From Amnibacterium kyonggiense (GTDB taxonomy: Bacteria > Actinomycetota > Actinomycetes > Actinomycetales > Microbacteriaceae): a DNA stretch of 64,000 nt. Positions 17,057 through 26,467 of the stretch are shown here, one piece after another. The stretch lies in the NCBI RefSeq assembly GCF_004364555.1, contig NZ_SOAM01000002.1:496001-560000 (forward strand), written 5' to 3'. Position 1 is the first letter of the stretch, and the number at the start of each line of letters is the position of its first letter. The notes under the pieces were generated by a model. The model did not search any database, had not been told where the DNA came from, and saw only the letters and a program-made list of their open reading frames with translations. Both the position numbers and the translations under genes were made by a program.

Positions 17057-17151
17057 CGATCGATCCGGAGGAGTCGGGCCCGGACATCATCTGCACCGCC
17101 GTCGGTGCGGTAGCCGTTCGACCGGAGCCCGGTCCCCCGTACGGTCATCAG

Positions 17152-17721
17152 GTGACCATCCCCTCGGAAGACGCGTTCGCCCGCATCGAGCACGAGCGGG
17201 ACCGCAGCTCCTCCCGTCCCCTCGGCGACCTCAGGCGAGCCGAGGGCGAGCGCCGTCTCGAAGGCTTCGAGGTCTGGCTGACGGCAGGCGAGACGCTCGC
17301 CGAGAAGGCGATCGCGGCGATCGACACCGGTGACGAGGAGCGGGCTGAGCGACTGGCGCGCCGGATCATCGCGCTGCCGGTCATCGACGAGAGCACGCCG
17401 TCCGGCTTGATGGCCGTCAGCGTCCTGCTCATGAACGAAATCGTCGACCCGTCGTTCGAGGGCGGCGAGGGACGCGGGTTCCTCGACCTTCCGCTCCGAC
17501 TGCTGCCGACGCTCGACGAGCCGGCCGCCGACGCACTCCGTTACGCACTCGCCGCGATCACCGCCTACGAGCTGCCGGCGGCGGTGCGGGACCGGATCCG
17601 GGCCGTCACCTTGCCCGAGCGCCGGTTCGACCCGCCGTTCGCCGGCGTATCGGATGAGCAGCTGCCGGCAGCGGTGATCGCCGCCCTTCGGCTCGTCCTG
17701 CGCCTGCGCGCGGAGGACTGA
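17152..17721 (+). CDS. hypothetical helical protein
   Basis: A 189-residue protein, acidic and Arg/Glu/Ala-rich, mostly helical with heptad-like helices, and without signal peptide, membrane segment or known catalytic motif. Strong GC3 codon bias supports it. The GTG 17152 is chosen because the frame further upstream runs through the Ltp-repeat gene as an overlapping shadow. It is convergent with the beta-helix gene. I do not recognise the family. Confidence 0.6.
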   Translation: MTIPSEDAFARIEHERDRSSSRPLGDLRRAEGERRLEGFEVWLTAGETLAEKAIAAIDTGDEERAERLARRIIALPVIDESTPSGLMAVSVLLMNEIVDPSFEGGEGRGFLDLPLRLLPTLDEPAADALRYALAAITAYELPAAVRDRIRAVTLPERRFDPPFAGVSDEQLPAAVIAALRLVLRLRAED

Positions 17722-17763
17722 GACCAGCCCGCCGGGCGGACCGCCGCTGGGTCGTCTGCGCCC

Positions 17764-20313
17764 TCAGCCGTACCGGACGTCGAGCCCGGAGTCCGGGATA
17801 GAACCGGCTCCCTGCACGACGAGCCCACTCCACTCGCCCGCGATCGGCGTCGACGCGCTGCCATCGCCGTTCAGGTCCCCGCCGACCGAGTCGTCGGCGA
17901 CCGTCGTCATGATCGCCGGCTCGGAGTCGGTCCCGGTCGTCGCGACGGCACCTCGGACGAAGACGTGCTCGATGTCGTCCGAGTGCACGCTCCGCTCCAC
18001 CTTGAGCACGGATCCGGCCGGCAGGGACAAGGTGTGCCCGGCAGTCACTGTGAGCGCCGTGTCCGGATCGGTGCTGGGGCCCGGATCAGCCACGTCAGAG
18101 AACGGCCAGAACGCGGACGACAGGACGTAGTGCCAGGAGTCCGAGGGCAGCGTCCAGTCCTCCTGCAGCGACCCGCCGATGGCGAACGCCCGCTGCCCCG
18201 CGCCGGACATCGAGTTGCCGGTGAGGAAGGAGGGGCGCAGAGCCGCATCCCAGATCTGGATCGCGTAGGTCGGCTCGACCCCGGCGGTATGCGGCACGAG
18301 ATCACCGACCTCGTTGTCCTCCACCACGATCGGGGTGCTCGCGGGGTCCGCATTCTCGGAGAGGACGACGAGCGGACCGCCGGTGATCACGTCGTGCCGC
18401 ACGACCAGTCGAGCTGTCGGATCGTCCTGCGCCGACGAACGATGCACCGAGAGACCGCCCTCGAGCGTGGACCGCTCGATGTCCGCGGACCCGCGCCGGA
18501 CGGAGTCCGAGTACTCGGAATGCAGCAGCTGCGAGTCGGTGACGTCGGCTGTGCCCTCGAACGCGCTCAGGTCGAGCTGCGCGTAGTCGATCCGGGCCCA
18601 GGAGAGCTCGACCACCCCGCCGAAGCGTGCCGTCACCCCGACCCAGCTCCCCGTGGACGGAACGTCCCCGACACTCGTCGGGAGTCCTGCCGAATCGTCG
18701 TCCGCCGACGTGAGGACCGCCGGCGCAGAGGGCGTCCCCGTGACCGCGAGGTCTCCGGACACCCACAATGCGGCGCGATCCGCCATCTTCAGCGTCGCCC
18801 CCGCCGGAACGCGAAGACGCACTCCAGGAGCGACCTCGAGCATCCCGCCGCCGCAGCATTCGCCATCGATCACGAACTGCGGACCGGTCGTGGGGACCGT
18901 CCAGTCCTCGACGAGCGTCCCGCTCAGGGCGATCGCGTTCACGCTGTCGCCGACGATCTCGTTCCCGGTGAGGTTCGACGGTCGCAGAGCCTGATCCACG
19001 ATGAGCATCGGGTAGACCGTGCCGGACTCCGTCGAATGCTGCAGGGGTCCCGGGCTGTCCACGTCGCTGATCCGGTTGCCCTCGACGACGACGGGTGGCG
19101 CCGTCGAGGAAGTGTTCCGCGACGACACGAAGAGGGGCCCGCCGGTCAGCACGTCGTTCGTGATGATGAGCGGGTCTCCATCAGTGCTCGGTGCGTCGGG
19201 TCGCCATGCCTCCACGCCGCCGTCGACTGCCGACCGCTCGAGTGTGAAGCCCCCCTGGCGGATGCGCAGACCGTCGGCAGAGCGGCGCATGGTCGAGTCC
19301 CTGATCGAGATCGAGTCCGCCGCTCCAGCGGTGCTGACGGCTCGCGTCGTGTCCGACACCTCGGTGTGCTGCAGCGAGATGGTCGCGCCGGCCAGCGCCA
19401 CGAGACCGGCCCAGTCTCCGGCGGCCGGGACCGGTGCGGACGACTCGATGGTCACCGGGGCGCTCGCGGTGCCGAGTGCCTGCAAGCTGCCCGCGACCTG
19501 GATCGTGGAGCCGGGGTCGACCAGGATCCGGGTGCCTGGCGCGAGCGACAACGTGCCGACCGTCACGACACCCGAGAGGCGGTACTCGTCGGCGTCGGCG
19601 GGCGACCAGGCGCCGCTGACCGTTCCGCCGTCGAAGGTCTGCACCGCCGACGCCGCTCCGACGACGGGGGTCGGTGCGGCCGTCCGGGTCGTCGTCACTC
19701 GACCGGCCCGCGACGCGCGCACCGAGGCGGTGATGCGACTGCCGAGCTGAGCGGCTCCCACCACAAGCGTGTCGTCGGCGGCTCCCGCGATCTGCCGCCC
19801 GTCCGCGAACCAGCGGTACTCGAGCCTCGCCGCCGGGGACCACGCTGTCGCATTCGTCAGCGACAGCGTGCCGCCGACCGCTGCCCGACCTCGGAGCGCA
19901 GGCGCGGAGACCGAGTCGAACGGCTGCAGGATCGAAGCCGTGCGGACGCTCGTCCGCGTGACGGCAGCGAACCCGGCACGGTGGCCGGACACCGCGACGG
20001 TGAGCCGCTTTCCGGCATCGCGACGCGCGAGCCGGTACCGGCTCCCGGTCGCCCCTGCGATCACGGTGCCGTTCCTCCGCCACTGGAACGTCCATGAGCT
20101 CGGAGTGGGCGCCCACCGCGCCGGTCGCGCGGTCAGCACCGCTCCGACGGTGGTCGTCCCGGTGATCACGGGCCGATCCGCGTGCCCGAAGGTGCGGCTG
20201 TGCCCGGCCGCGAACGCGCTGGTCGGGCCGAGCAGCAGCACAACGGCCACGGCCGCGGCGAGGGCCGAGAGGATCACGCCGCGATCGCGACCACGCCTCG
20301 TGGTGCGCTCCAT
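17764..20313 (-). CDS. secreted beta-helix protein with N-terminal Ig-like repeats
   Basis: An 849-residue exported protein. A signal peptide (residues 1 to about 35, ILSALAAAVAVVLLLGPTSAFAA) is followed by two Ig-like repeats of about 85 residues typical of actinobacterial surface proteins (PVITGTTTVGAVLTARPARW...WQWRRNGTVIAGAT; APALRGRAAVGGTLSL...YRWFADGRQIAG). A long right-handed parallel beta-helix then carries repeated turns such as ITNDVLTGGPLFV and VRHDVITGGPLVV. The helix region itself looks duplicated: three similar blocks each pass through LxPGTRIxV/AG, a T-A-P-V-x-I/L-T/E segment and a TGN motif. No sortase signal is visible. A polysaccharide-binding or lyase role is possible. GGAGGAG precedes the ATG. 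Confidence 0.75.
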   Translation of the reverse strand: MERTTRRGRDRGVILSALAAAVAVVLLLGPTSAFAAGHSRTFGHADRPVITGTTTVGAVLTARPARWAPTPSSWTFQWRRNGTVIAGATGSRYRLARRDAGKRLTVAVSGHRAGFAAVTRTSVRTASILQPFDSVSAPALRGRAAVGGTLSLTNATAWSPAARLEYRWFADGRQIAGAADDTLVVGAAQLGSRITASVRASRAGRVTTTRTAAPTPVVGAASAVQTFDGGTVSGAWSPADADEYRLSGVVTVGTLSLAPGTRILVDPGSTIQVAGSLQALGTASAPVTIESSAPVPAAGDWAGLVALAGATISLQHTEVSDTTRAVSTAGAADSISIRDSTMRRSADGLRIRQGGFTLERSAVDGGVEAWRPDAPSTDGDPLIITNDVLTGGPLFVSSRNTSSTAPPVVVEGNRISDVDSPGPLQHSTESGTVYPMLIVDQALRPSNLTGNEIVGDSVNAIALSGTLVEDWTVPTTGPQFVIDGECCGGGMLEVAPGVRLRVPAGATLKMADRAALWVSGDLAVTGTPSAPAVLTSADDDSAGLPTSVGDVPSTGSWVGVTARFGGVVELSWARIDYAQLDLSAFEGTADVTDSQLLHSEYSDSVRRGSADIERSTLEGGLSVHRSSAQDDPTARLVVRHDVITGGPLVVLSENADPASTPIVVEDNEVGDLVPHTAGVEPTYAIQIWDAALRPSFLTGNSMSGAGQRAFAIGGSLQEDWTLPSDSWHYVLSSAFWPFSDVADPGPSTDPDTALTVTAGHTLSLPAGSVLKVERSVHSDDIEHVFVRGAVATTGTDSEPAIMTTVADDSVGGDLNGDGSASTPIAGEWSGLVVQGAGSIPDSGLDVRYG

Positions 20314-20561
20314 CCCAGCTCCTCCGCATCAGCGCGACGCCTGGCCGCCCATCGGATCGTGTCACTCGGGCCGCCATCCACCGCCGAGGTCTCGGGTCGT
20401 GTTCATGCACGGCGGATGACCGCGTCGGGGTCGCAGGCGGGCCCCCGCACCGCTGGCTTCGTCCGTGCGGGCGGGCGACGGGCGGGTCGCTCCATGCGGC
20501 CGGACCGCTCGAACCGGCGCGCGCTTGCCGCGATCCTGGACGCCACCGACGCGTACGAGGT

Positions 20562-20577
20562 TCGTATTCGTGTTCGA
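20562..20577 (+). promoter_or_regulatory. degenerate LexA (SOS) box upstream of DUF222-HNH gene
   Basis: TCGTAT-TCGT-GTTCGA matches the actinobacterial SOS-box consensus TCGAAC-N4-GTTCGA at 10 of 12 arm positions (right arm perfect). It lies 33 bp before the start codon. DUF222/13E12-type genes in mycobacteria are known to carry LexA boxes. Confidence 0.42.
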
Positions 20578-20610
20578 ACCTCTGTCGGTGGCAGGTGGTG
20601 GGATGCTCGC

Positions 20611-21945
20611 ATGTCGGAACCCACTGACGACGGCGGAAACCCACCGCCCGAGAACCCCTACGCGGCGCTCGACGATCGCGAACAGCTCTTCACGGCGTCG
20701 CTGCAGCACGCGAACCGGCTCGTGAACACGGCAGCCGCGGTGCGACTGCAGGTCATGCTCGCCGGGCTCGAGGCGATGCTGCTCGAGGAGCAGGAGCAGA
20801 CCCGGAGGATGCCGTCACCGGACGACCCGGTCGTGACGTGCTTCCTGATGCATCAGGCGAACGAGCTGCGCGTGACCCGCTTCGGCGTGCAGCGGCGGCT
20901 GGAAGCCGCACGGATCCTCCGCGACCACATGCCCAGGACCTGGGCGGTGTTCCTGGACGGCCTCGCCTCCGAGGACGCCGTCGTGGTCGCGGGAACCCAG
21001 GCGATCGGGCTGCCAGCGCAGCACTTCGACGCCTTCGACGAACGCGCCGCCGAACTGGTGCAGACCGAACGCGCGACCGCGGTCGAGCGCCTCCTCAGCG
21101 ATCTGCGGGACGAGCTCGATCCGGAGCTGACGACCGAGCAGCACAAGGAGGCGACCAACCGGCGGACCGTGCGGGCACGCGCGACCAAGGACGGCCAGGG
21201 GGTGCTGGAGATCCACTCCACCGCCGCAGACATCGCCGCCGCGTACGACCGGATCCGCAAGCACGCCGTGGCCGCGCACGGGCGGGAGGGCGAATGCCGC
21301 ACCCTCGGCGCGCTGATGGCCGACTGCGCCGTCGACGCCGTCCTCACCGGGAGCATGCGGGGCCCTGCCGACGGCGGCCCGTCCTATCCCTTCGAGCGGC
21401 TCGGTGAGACGGAGGAGTCCGGGGACGTGACCCGGAAGCTGATCGACGCGACGATCACCGTGGTCATCCCCGCCGACACGGCCACCGGCGCCGGCGACGC
21501 ACCGGCCCGGATCTCCGGGATGGGCACGATCGACGCGGAGACCGCGCGCACGCTCGTCGCGCACACCGCGACCTGGACCCGCGCGGTGGTCGATCCCGTC
21601 GACGACGTGATCCTGCGGTTCGACTCGCACGAGCGGTACATCCCCGCCGGGTTGAAGCGGTTGCTGCACCTGCGGCAACCGACCTGCGGGTGCGGATGCG
21701 GACTCCCCGCCCATCGGGCGGACATCGACCACATCCAGCCGTTCGAGCACGACGGCCGCACCCGCCAGGAGAACCTCCACGTCCTCTGCCGCAGGAGTCA
21801 TCTGGCGAGGCATTCCGGGTTCGCCGACGTCACCATCGACGAGGACGGCACCCCGCTCTGGCGCAACAAGTGGGGTGGCGTGCAGCGGATGAAGACCGGC
21901 CTGCGCATCCGCAGCGTCGACGAGACGGAGGTCACCCCGTTCTGA
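20611..21945 (+). CDS. DUF222 HNH endonuclease (13E12-repeat family)
   Basis: A 444-residue protein with the usual layout of this actinobacterial multi-copy family. A helical DUF222 region (about 20-300) contains LRVTRFGVQRRLEAA and the DPELTTEQHKEATNRRTVRARATKDG segment. The C-terminal HNH nuclease shows CGCGCGLPAHRADIDHIQPFEHDGRT...ENLHVLCRRSH. The DUF222 part is uncharacterised; the HNH probably nicks or cuts DNA. ATG 20611 matches the family's usual N-terminus; the open frame upstream to 20182 is non-coding. A degenerate SOS box upstream suggests damage induction. Many copies per genome are typical, so it is not necessarily a mobile insert here. Confidence 0.9.
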   Translation: MSEPTDDGGNPPPENPYAALDDREQLFTASLQHANRLVNTAAAVRLQVMLAGLEAMLLEEQEQTRRMPSPDDPVVTCFLMHQANELRVTRFGVQRRLEAARILRDHMPRTWAVFLDGLASEDAVVVAGTQAIGLPAQHFDAFDERAAELVQTERATAVERLLSDLRDELDPELTTEQHKEATNRRTVRARATKDGQGVLEIHSTAADIAAAYDRIRKHAVAAHGREGECRTLGALMADCAVDAVLTGSMRGPADGGPSYPFERLGETEESGDVTRKLIDATITVVIPADTATGAGDAPARISGMGTIDAETARTLVAHTATWTRAVVDPVDDVILRFDSHERYIPAGLKRLLHLRQPTCGCGCGLPAHRADIDHIQPFEHDGRTRQENLHVLCRRSHLARHSGFADVTIDEDGTPLWRNKWGGVQRMKTGLRIRSVDETEVTPF

Positions 21946-21980
21946 CTCGAAGACGACTCGGGAGATCAGGTCTCAGCGCC

Positions 21981-22511
21981 TCAGGCGCCGCCCCGTGACG
22001 CGCGAAGCTGCGCCATGAAGGCGTCCATGTTCTGCAGTGCCCGCTGCAGCTCGGGCGAGTCCTTCGCCTTCTGCTCGAGCCGCCGGCGCTCGGACTCCGC
22101 CTTGCTGCGACGGACGGCGGTCCTCGACCTCCACACGGCCTGGCGCACCGCCTCGTAGGAGGCGGTTTCGCGCACACCGAGACGCCGATCGATCCACTGC
22201 GCCAGCTGCCATGCGAGATCAGCACGGACGACGCGGTCCCGCAGATCGCTCCCGTGCCACCGGGGCTCATCGAGGAAGAACGGAAGGAAGTCGAGGACGG
22301 CCCGCGGTGCGACCGATGCGGCCGCCGCATCCTGCCGATGCGGGCGGTCCGACGTCTGGGCTCGCGCCGCGGCTCCCGGATCGACCTCGGCCAGGTGGTC
22401 GGCGATGCAGGCCAGCAGATCCGCATGCGCACGCTCGACGCGATCAAGTCGCTTGCCGGTCAGCGTTGGCCCGGTGTTGAGAAAGAAGTGGATGAGCATG
22501 CCGTCCGCCAT
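21981..22511 (-). CDS. hypothetical helical protein, paralogue of 33713-34180
   Basis: A 176-residue, mainly helical protein. The stretch LTGKRLDRVERAHADLLACIADHL and the later VLDFLPFFLDEPRWHGSDLRDRV align with the protein at 33713-34180 (VTGRRLERLEHAERDLLACLDEH; VLLLLPLFLEESQWQGLEYEDRV). The two are therefore members of one family that I cannot name. The C-terminal 50 residues are a charged Arg/Lys/Glu helix absent from the paralogue. No signal or membrane segment is present. The start is uncertain: ATG 22511 or the ATG four codons later. Confidence 0.6.
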   Translation of the reverse strand: MADGMLIHFFLNTGPTLTGKRLDRVERAHADLLACIADHLAEVDPGAAARAQTSDRPHRQDAAAASVAPRAVLDFLPFFLDEPRWHGSDLRDRVVRADLAWQLAQWIDRRLGVRETASYEAVRQAVWRSRTAVRRSKAESERRRLEQKAKDSPELQRALQNMDAFMAQLRASRGGA

Positions 22512-22746
22512 CGGACGGAGCGGGATCACGGGGGCCACGCGGTCACTGTTCCGCCGACCTCTGACAGCCCGAGACGGCGGCAGCTCGCGCTCGGTGCCGC
22601 CGATGAGCACTCGGCGCGAGCCGGGGCTCGACGCCGACGCGCCGACGAGGTCACCACTTCGGGGGGTTGTCCGCCATCCTGGCGGGGTGCAGCCTTCGCG
22701 GGACCGGACCACCCGATCCGGTCTCCGCCTCCCCCAAGGCCTCTTC

Positions 22747-22890
22747 ATGACCCCCTCCCCAGTCCTGACGCTCGTCGACCCCGCTTCGCAGCGCCGAGCG
22801 CACCTCCGCCAGCGCGCCCTCTCGATCGCCGTCGGCGCGGTGATCGCCGGTGTGAGCGCCGTGCCGCTCGCCCTCGCACTCGGCCACTGA
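22747..22890 (+). CDS. small single-span membrane protein (47 aa)
   Basis: The predicted peptide starts MTPSPVLTLVDPASQRR, then has a basic patch and one transmembrane helix (about residues 27-46, SIAVGAVIAGVSAVPLALAL). An AAGG element lies about 8 nt before the ATG. It sits immediately before the PPOX-family gene in the same orientation. Length and hydrophobic pattern look real, but there is no family evidence. Confidence 0.45.
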   Translation: MTPSPVLTLVDPASQRRAHLRQRALSIAVGAVIAGVSAVPLALALGH

Positions 22891-22912
22891 CCCCCGGCGT
22901 AGCGTGGCTCGC

Positions 22913-23560
22913 ATGAGCACGACGGACGTGGCGCCCTGGACCGAGGTCGACACCCTGGACGCGCTCGTCGCGCTGATCGGTGAGCCCGGCGAGCGCGCGA
23001 AGAGCAAGAGCCGCCCCGCACTGGTCGACGTCGACCGGGCGTGGCTCGCGGCGTCGCCGTTCTGCATGATGGCGACCGCCGACGCCGAGGGGCGGTGCGA
23101 CGCCTCCCCCAAGGGCGACCCGGCCGGGCAGCTCGCGCACGTCATCGACGACCGGACCATCGCCATCGCGGAGCGGCCCGGCAACAAGCGGGCCGACGGG
23201 TACCGGAACATCCTCGCGAACCCGCACGTCGGGCTGACCTTCTTCATCCCCGGCCGCGGCGACACGCTCCGGATCAACGGCCGCGCGCGGCTCGTGTCGG
23301 ACGCCCCGTTCTTCGACGAGCTGATCGTGAAGGGGCACCGGCCGCTGCTCGCGGTCGTCGTCGACATCGAGGACGTGTTCTTCCACTGCGCGAAGGCGTT
23401 CATGCGGTCGGGCCTCTGGAACCCGGAGACCTGGGACCCCAACGGCCTCGTCCCGCGCCGCGCGGTGCTCGCGAAGCAGGTCGAACCCGACGAGCGCACG
23501 GTCGAGCAGCTCGACGAGTACTACCGGCCCGAGAACTACGGCGCCGGTCTGTACGCCTGA
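22913..23560 (+). CDS. pyridoxamine 5'-phosphate oxidase-family flavoprotein
   Basis: A 215-residue split-barrel protein of the FMN-dependent PPOX type. FCMMATADAEGRCDASPKGDPAG is the first-strand signature. Further matches are ERPGNKRADGYRNILANPHVGLTFFIPGRGDTLRINGRARLV and the C-terminal VFFHCAKAFMRSGLW. This is the subgroup represented by MSMEG_1061-like proteins, predicted to bind FMN or F420 and reduce small molecules; the substrate is unknown. The start is leaderless: TAGCGT (22900-22905) lies 7 nt before ATG 22913. Confidence 0.85.
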   Translation: MSTTDVAPWTEVDTLDALVALIGEPGERAKSKSRPALVDVDRAWLAASPFCMMATADAEGRCDASPKGDPAGQLAHVIDDRTIAIAERPGNKRADGYRNILANPHVGLTFFIPGRGDTLRINGRARLVSDAPFFDELIVKGHRPLLAVVVDIEDVFFHCAKAFMRSGLWNPETWDPNGLVPRRAVLAKQVEPDERTVEQLDEYYRPENYGAGLYA

Positions 23561-23599
23561 GCGCCTGGCCGTCCCCGAGCCTGGTCCGGCGCCACCGGG

Positions 23600-25153
23600 C
23601 TACTCGGCGAGCACCGCGTCCGGCTCGTCGGCCGGCCGCGAGGACAGCAGCGCGTTCGCCCTCCGGGTCGGCGCTCCCAGGGCCCAGAACAGCACGCCCA
23701 CGCCGATGAACACGAGGACGGGGATCAGCTCCGTGGCGAGGTACAGGCCGGCCTCGCTCGCCTTCCAGCCGTCGGGCCGGTAGTCGGCGCCGAACCAGGC
23801 GAACGGCGCGCCCGGCGCGATGAGCTGCAGGACCGTGAAGGCGAGCAGGACCATCAGGAGGACGGTCAGCGGCCGGTGGAACGGCATCCGGTACGGGCGC
23901 TGCGCATCCGGCATCGTCCGGCGCAGCTTCCACAGCGCGGGATAGATGAGCAGATAGCTGATCAGGGTCGTCGAGATCGTGACGCCGAGCACCGCGCCGA
24001 AGAACTTCGCCGCGCTGCCCTGCGTGATCACCTGGGCGAGCACGAGGACGAGCGTCGAGACGATGCCGCTGAACACGTTCACCCGCACCGGGGTGCCGAG
24101 GCGCGCATTCAGCACGCCGAGGAAGCGGGGCGCGGCGCCGTCGTAGCCGGAGACCGCGAGCGCCCGGTCGGAGCCCATGATCCAGGTGACGCCGGAGGTG
24201 AGCACGCAGAGCACGAACAGCACCGCGCCGAGGTCGCCGAGCAGCTGCCCGAGGCCGGTGAGCGTGGCGGTGCCGTCGGCGGTGACGGAGCCGCCGTAGA
24301 CCGTGAACACGCTCTTCATCGCGTCCACGAGGCCACCGAAGTTCGTCACCTTGTCCGCCGGCAGCACGAGGAGGATCCCGAGGATCGGCACCGCGTAGAG
24401 GAGGAACGAGGCGATCGCGGAGCGGAGGATCGCGAACGGCACATCGCGCTTCGGGTCCCGCATCTCCTCCCCCGCCGCGGACGGCAGCTCGAAGCCGACG
24501 TAGTTGAACAGCAGCACGCCGACGAGGGCGACGAACCCGCCCATCGTGGGCGCGAAGGACGACGCGCCGAGGCCGTGGAAGCCGTGCTCGGCGGCGTAGA
24601 GGACGACGGAGACCGTGAACAGGCCGAGCAGGAGGAACCGGGCGAACGCGCCGACGGTGGTGATCCACTTGCCGATCCGGAACGACAGGACCGCGGCGAG
24701 CACCGCGATCCAGATGAACACGATCGAGATCACGAGCACGGCGGGCGTGCTGAACGCGTCGCCGCCGTTGAAGAACACCTGCAGGGCCGCAACCGCGCTG
24801 ATCGCGAGCGTCCCGCCGAGCCACACCGGGTTCGTCACCCAGTAGAGGAAGTTGTTGATCGCGCCCGCGAGGTGGCCGAAGGCCATGCGCGTCCACAGGT
24901 AGGGGCCGCCCTCCTGGGGGAAGGCGCTCCCGAGCTCCGCGAAGAGCAGGGCCTGCGGCACGAAGAAGACGACGGCCAGCACGACCATCCAGGTGAACGC
25001 CTCGCCGCCGGCTCCGGCGACGGAGGCGATCGTGTCGACGCCGACGATCGTGCAGATGAGGAAGAACAGGATGTCGAAGCGGCCGAAGTGCCGCTGCAGC
25101 TTCGCGGACTCCTCAGCGGCGGGCGCGACGCCCGGCTCGATCGCAGCGGTCAC
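23600..25153 (-). CDS. APC-superfamily amino acid permease
   Basis: A 517-residue integral membrane transporter with about 12 transmembrane helices. The first helix carries the APC substrate motif (FFLICTIVGVDTIASVAGAGGEAFTW), and the GFELPSAAGEEMRDPKRDVP loop is typical of family helix 6-7. The last helices end in TRRANALLSSRP. The substrate is probably an amino acid or polyamine taken up with protons. GTG 25153 follows an AAGGAGA ribosome site. A very long open frame joins it with upstream sequence to 27628, but that is chance lack of stops in G+C-rich DNA. Confidence 0.88.
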   Translation of the reverse strand: MTAAIEPGVAPAAEESAKLQRHFGRFDILFFLICTIVGVDTIASVAGAGGEAFTWMVVLAVVFFVPQALLFAELGSAFPQEGGPYLWTRMAFGHLAGAINNFLYWVTNPVWLGGTLAISAVAALQVFFNGGDAFSTPAVLVISIVFIWIAVLAAVLSFRIGKWITTVGAFARFLLLGLFTVSVVLYAAEHGFHGLGASSFAPTMGGFVALVGVLLFNYVGFELPSAAGEEMRDPKRDVPFAILRSAIASFLLYAVPILGILLVLPADKVTNFGGLVDAMKSVFTVYGGSVTADGTATLTGLGQLLGDLGAVLFVLCVLTSGVTWIMGSDRALAVSGYDGAAPRFLGVLNARLGTPVRVNVFSGIVSTLVLVLAQVITQGSAAKFFGAVLGVTISTTLISYLLIYPALWKLRRTMPDAQRPYRMPFHRPLTVLLMVLLAFTVLQLIAPGAPFAWFGADYRPDGWKASEAGLYLATELIPVLVFIGVGVLFWALGAPTRRANALLSSRPADEPDAVLAE

Positions 25154-25218
25154 CGTGGTCGTCTCCTTCCGGCGCGACGCGCCTGGCGGGATGGTCCTCC
25201 CACCGCGTTTCGGCGGTG

Positions 25219-25992
25219 TTACCGAACCGCGTGTCGGGCCGCGAGCGCTGCGGACCAGGCCTCCCGATTGGCCTCGGTGGCGGTCCGGGGGTCGTCGACG
25301 GGCGGCCGGCCGACGTCGAGCGCGTCGAGCCACCGTCGGTCGCGGTGCAGGCGGTCGAGGGCGTCCGCACCGGGTGCGCCGTGTCCCGGCACCACGAGCG
25401 CGGCCCGCGCCGCCAACGGCTCGATCGCGTCGAGTCCCCTGCGGTAGGCGGCGCCGAGCGGGTCGTCGTCCGCGAGCAGCGGGACCTCGACGTCGCTGAG
25501 CAGGTCGCCGGCCACGAGCACCCGGCCGCGCGGGATCCACAGCGACGCGTGCCCCGAGGCATGCGCATCGGTGACGACCACGTGCACCGCGGGACCGGTC
25601 CACGGAATGCGGCTCCGGACTGGGGTGATCGGCGGCGCCGTACGGAACGTGACCGGGGCGAATCCCGGGCCGAGCTCGTCGAGCATCGCGACCCGATCCG
25701 CGGAGGCGGTGGGCGCGGACGCCCATCGCCGCGCGGCGCCGAACGAGGGGTGCCAGAGCAGGTGGTCGTAGTGGGCGTGGGTCGCGACGACGCCCTCCAC
25801 GGTCAGCCCGAGGGCAGCGAGGTCGGCGGCGAGCGCATCGAGCTCGTCCGGCGTCCACCCGGGGTCGACGAGCAGCGCACGGCGTCCCAGGCCGATCAGG
25901 ACGACGCTGCTCTGCCGGTCGCGTCGACTCGTCGCGACGAGCACGTCCGGCGCCGCGGGCCGCAGGCGGCGGAGGATCCCGGAGGCGCGCAT
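25219..25992 (-). CDS. MBL-fold metallohydrolase
   Basis: A 257-residue metallo-beta-lactamase-fold hydrolase. The strand DPGWTPDEL ends with the metal-ligand region. THAHYDHLLWHP is the HxHxDH motif, GHASLWIPRGRVLVAGDLLSD supplies the next His/Asp and VVPGHGAPG the last His. Glyoxalase-II-like or lactonase activity is possible; the substrate is unknown. A CAGCAT hexamer 6 nt before the ATG suggests a leaderless message. The gene is divergent from the small HTH protein at 26062. Confidence 0.82.
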   Translation of the reverse strand: MRASGILRRLRPAAPDVLVATSRRDRQSSVVLIGLGRRALLVDPGWTPDELDALAADLAALGLTVEGVVATHAHYDHLLWHPSFGAARRWASAPTASADRVAMLDELGPGFAPVTFRTAPPITPVRSRIPWTGPAVHVVVTDAHASGHASLWIPRGRVLVAGDLLSDVEVPLLADDDPLGAAYRRGLDAIEPLAARAALVVPGHGAPGADALDRLHRDRRWLDALDVGRPPVDDPRTATEANREAWSAALAARHAVR

Positions 25993-26061
25993 CGCCCGAT
26001 GCTGGCACGCGCTCGAGCACTCCCGGCAGCGGTGTCGCCGCGCGCCAATACACTCGCGGGC

Positions 26062-26397
26062 GTGGCCGACCACACCACCCCGGCGGACCTCGAGCGCGAG
26101 CTCGGCATCGACCAGAAGCGCATCCGCCACTACCTGCGCCAGCGCTACGGCAACCTGCCCGCCTACACCGACAACTGGCACCTGAACCAGCGGGCCGCGG
26201 AGGACGTGCGGCTGCACTTCCACGCGGAGTCGGAGGCGCTCCGCGCGTCCGGCGCCGTCCTGCCCGCGATGACGGAGCCCGACCCGGGGCCGACGCTCTT
26301 CCGCGACGCGACCGGGAGCACGACCTACGACGCTGCCGGCAACCTCGTCTACCTCCCGAGCGCCGAGGAGCTCCGGCATCGCCCTGCCGGCGACTGA
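26062..26397 (+). CDS. small protein with helix-turn-helix-like N-terminus
   Basis: A 111-residue protein. Residues 5-45 (TPADLERELGIDQKRIRHYLRQRYG) look like a tri-helical DNA-binding or adaptor module, and the C-terminal half is less ordered and acidic. It is probably leaderless, with TACACT (26049-26054) 7 nt before the GTG start. Its stop is followed at once by the next MBL-fold gene. No family name can be assigned. Confidence 0.65.
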   Translation: MADHTTPADLERELGIDQKRIRHYLRQRYGNLPAYTDNWHLNQRAAEDVRLHFHAESEALRASGAVLPAMTEPDPGPTLFRDATGSTTYDAAGNLVYLPSAEELRHRPAGD

Positions 26398-26467
26398 TCT
26401 CGGCCTCCGGAGCTCGGGTGCCGCCGATCCGGCGCTGCGGGTCGCCTGGCACGACGCGGACACGGTC

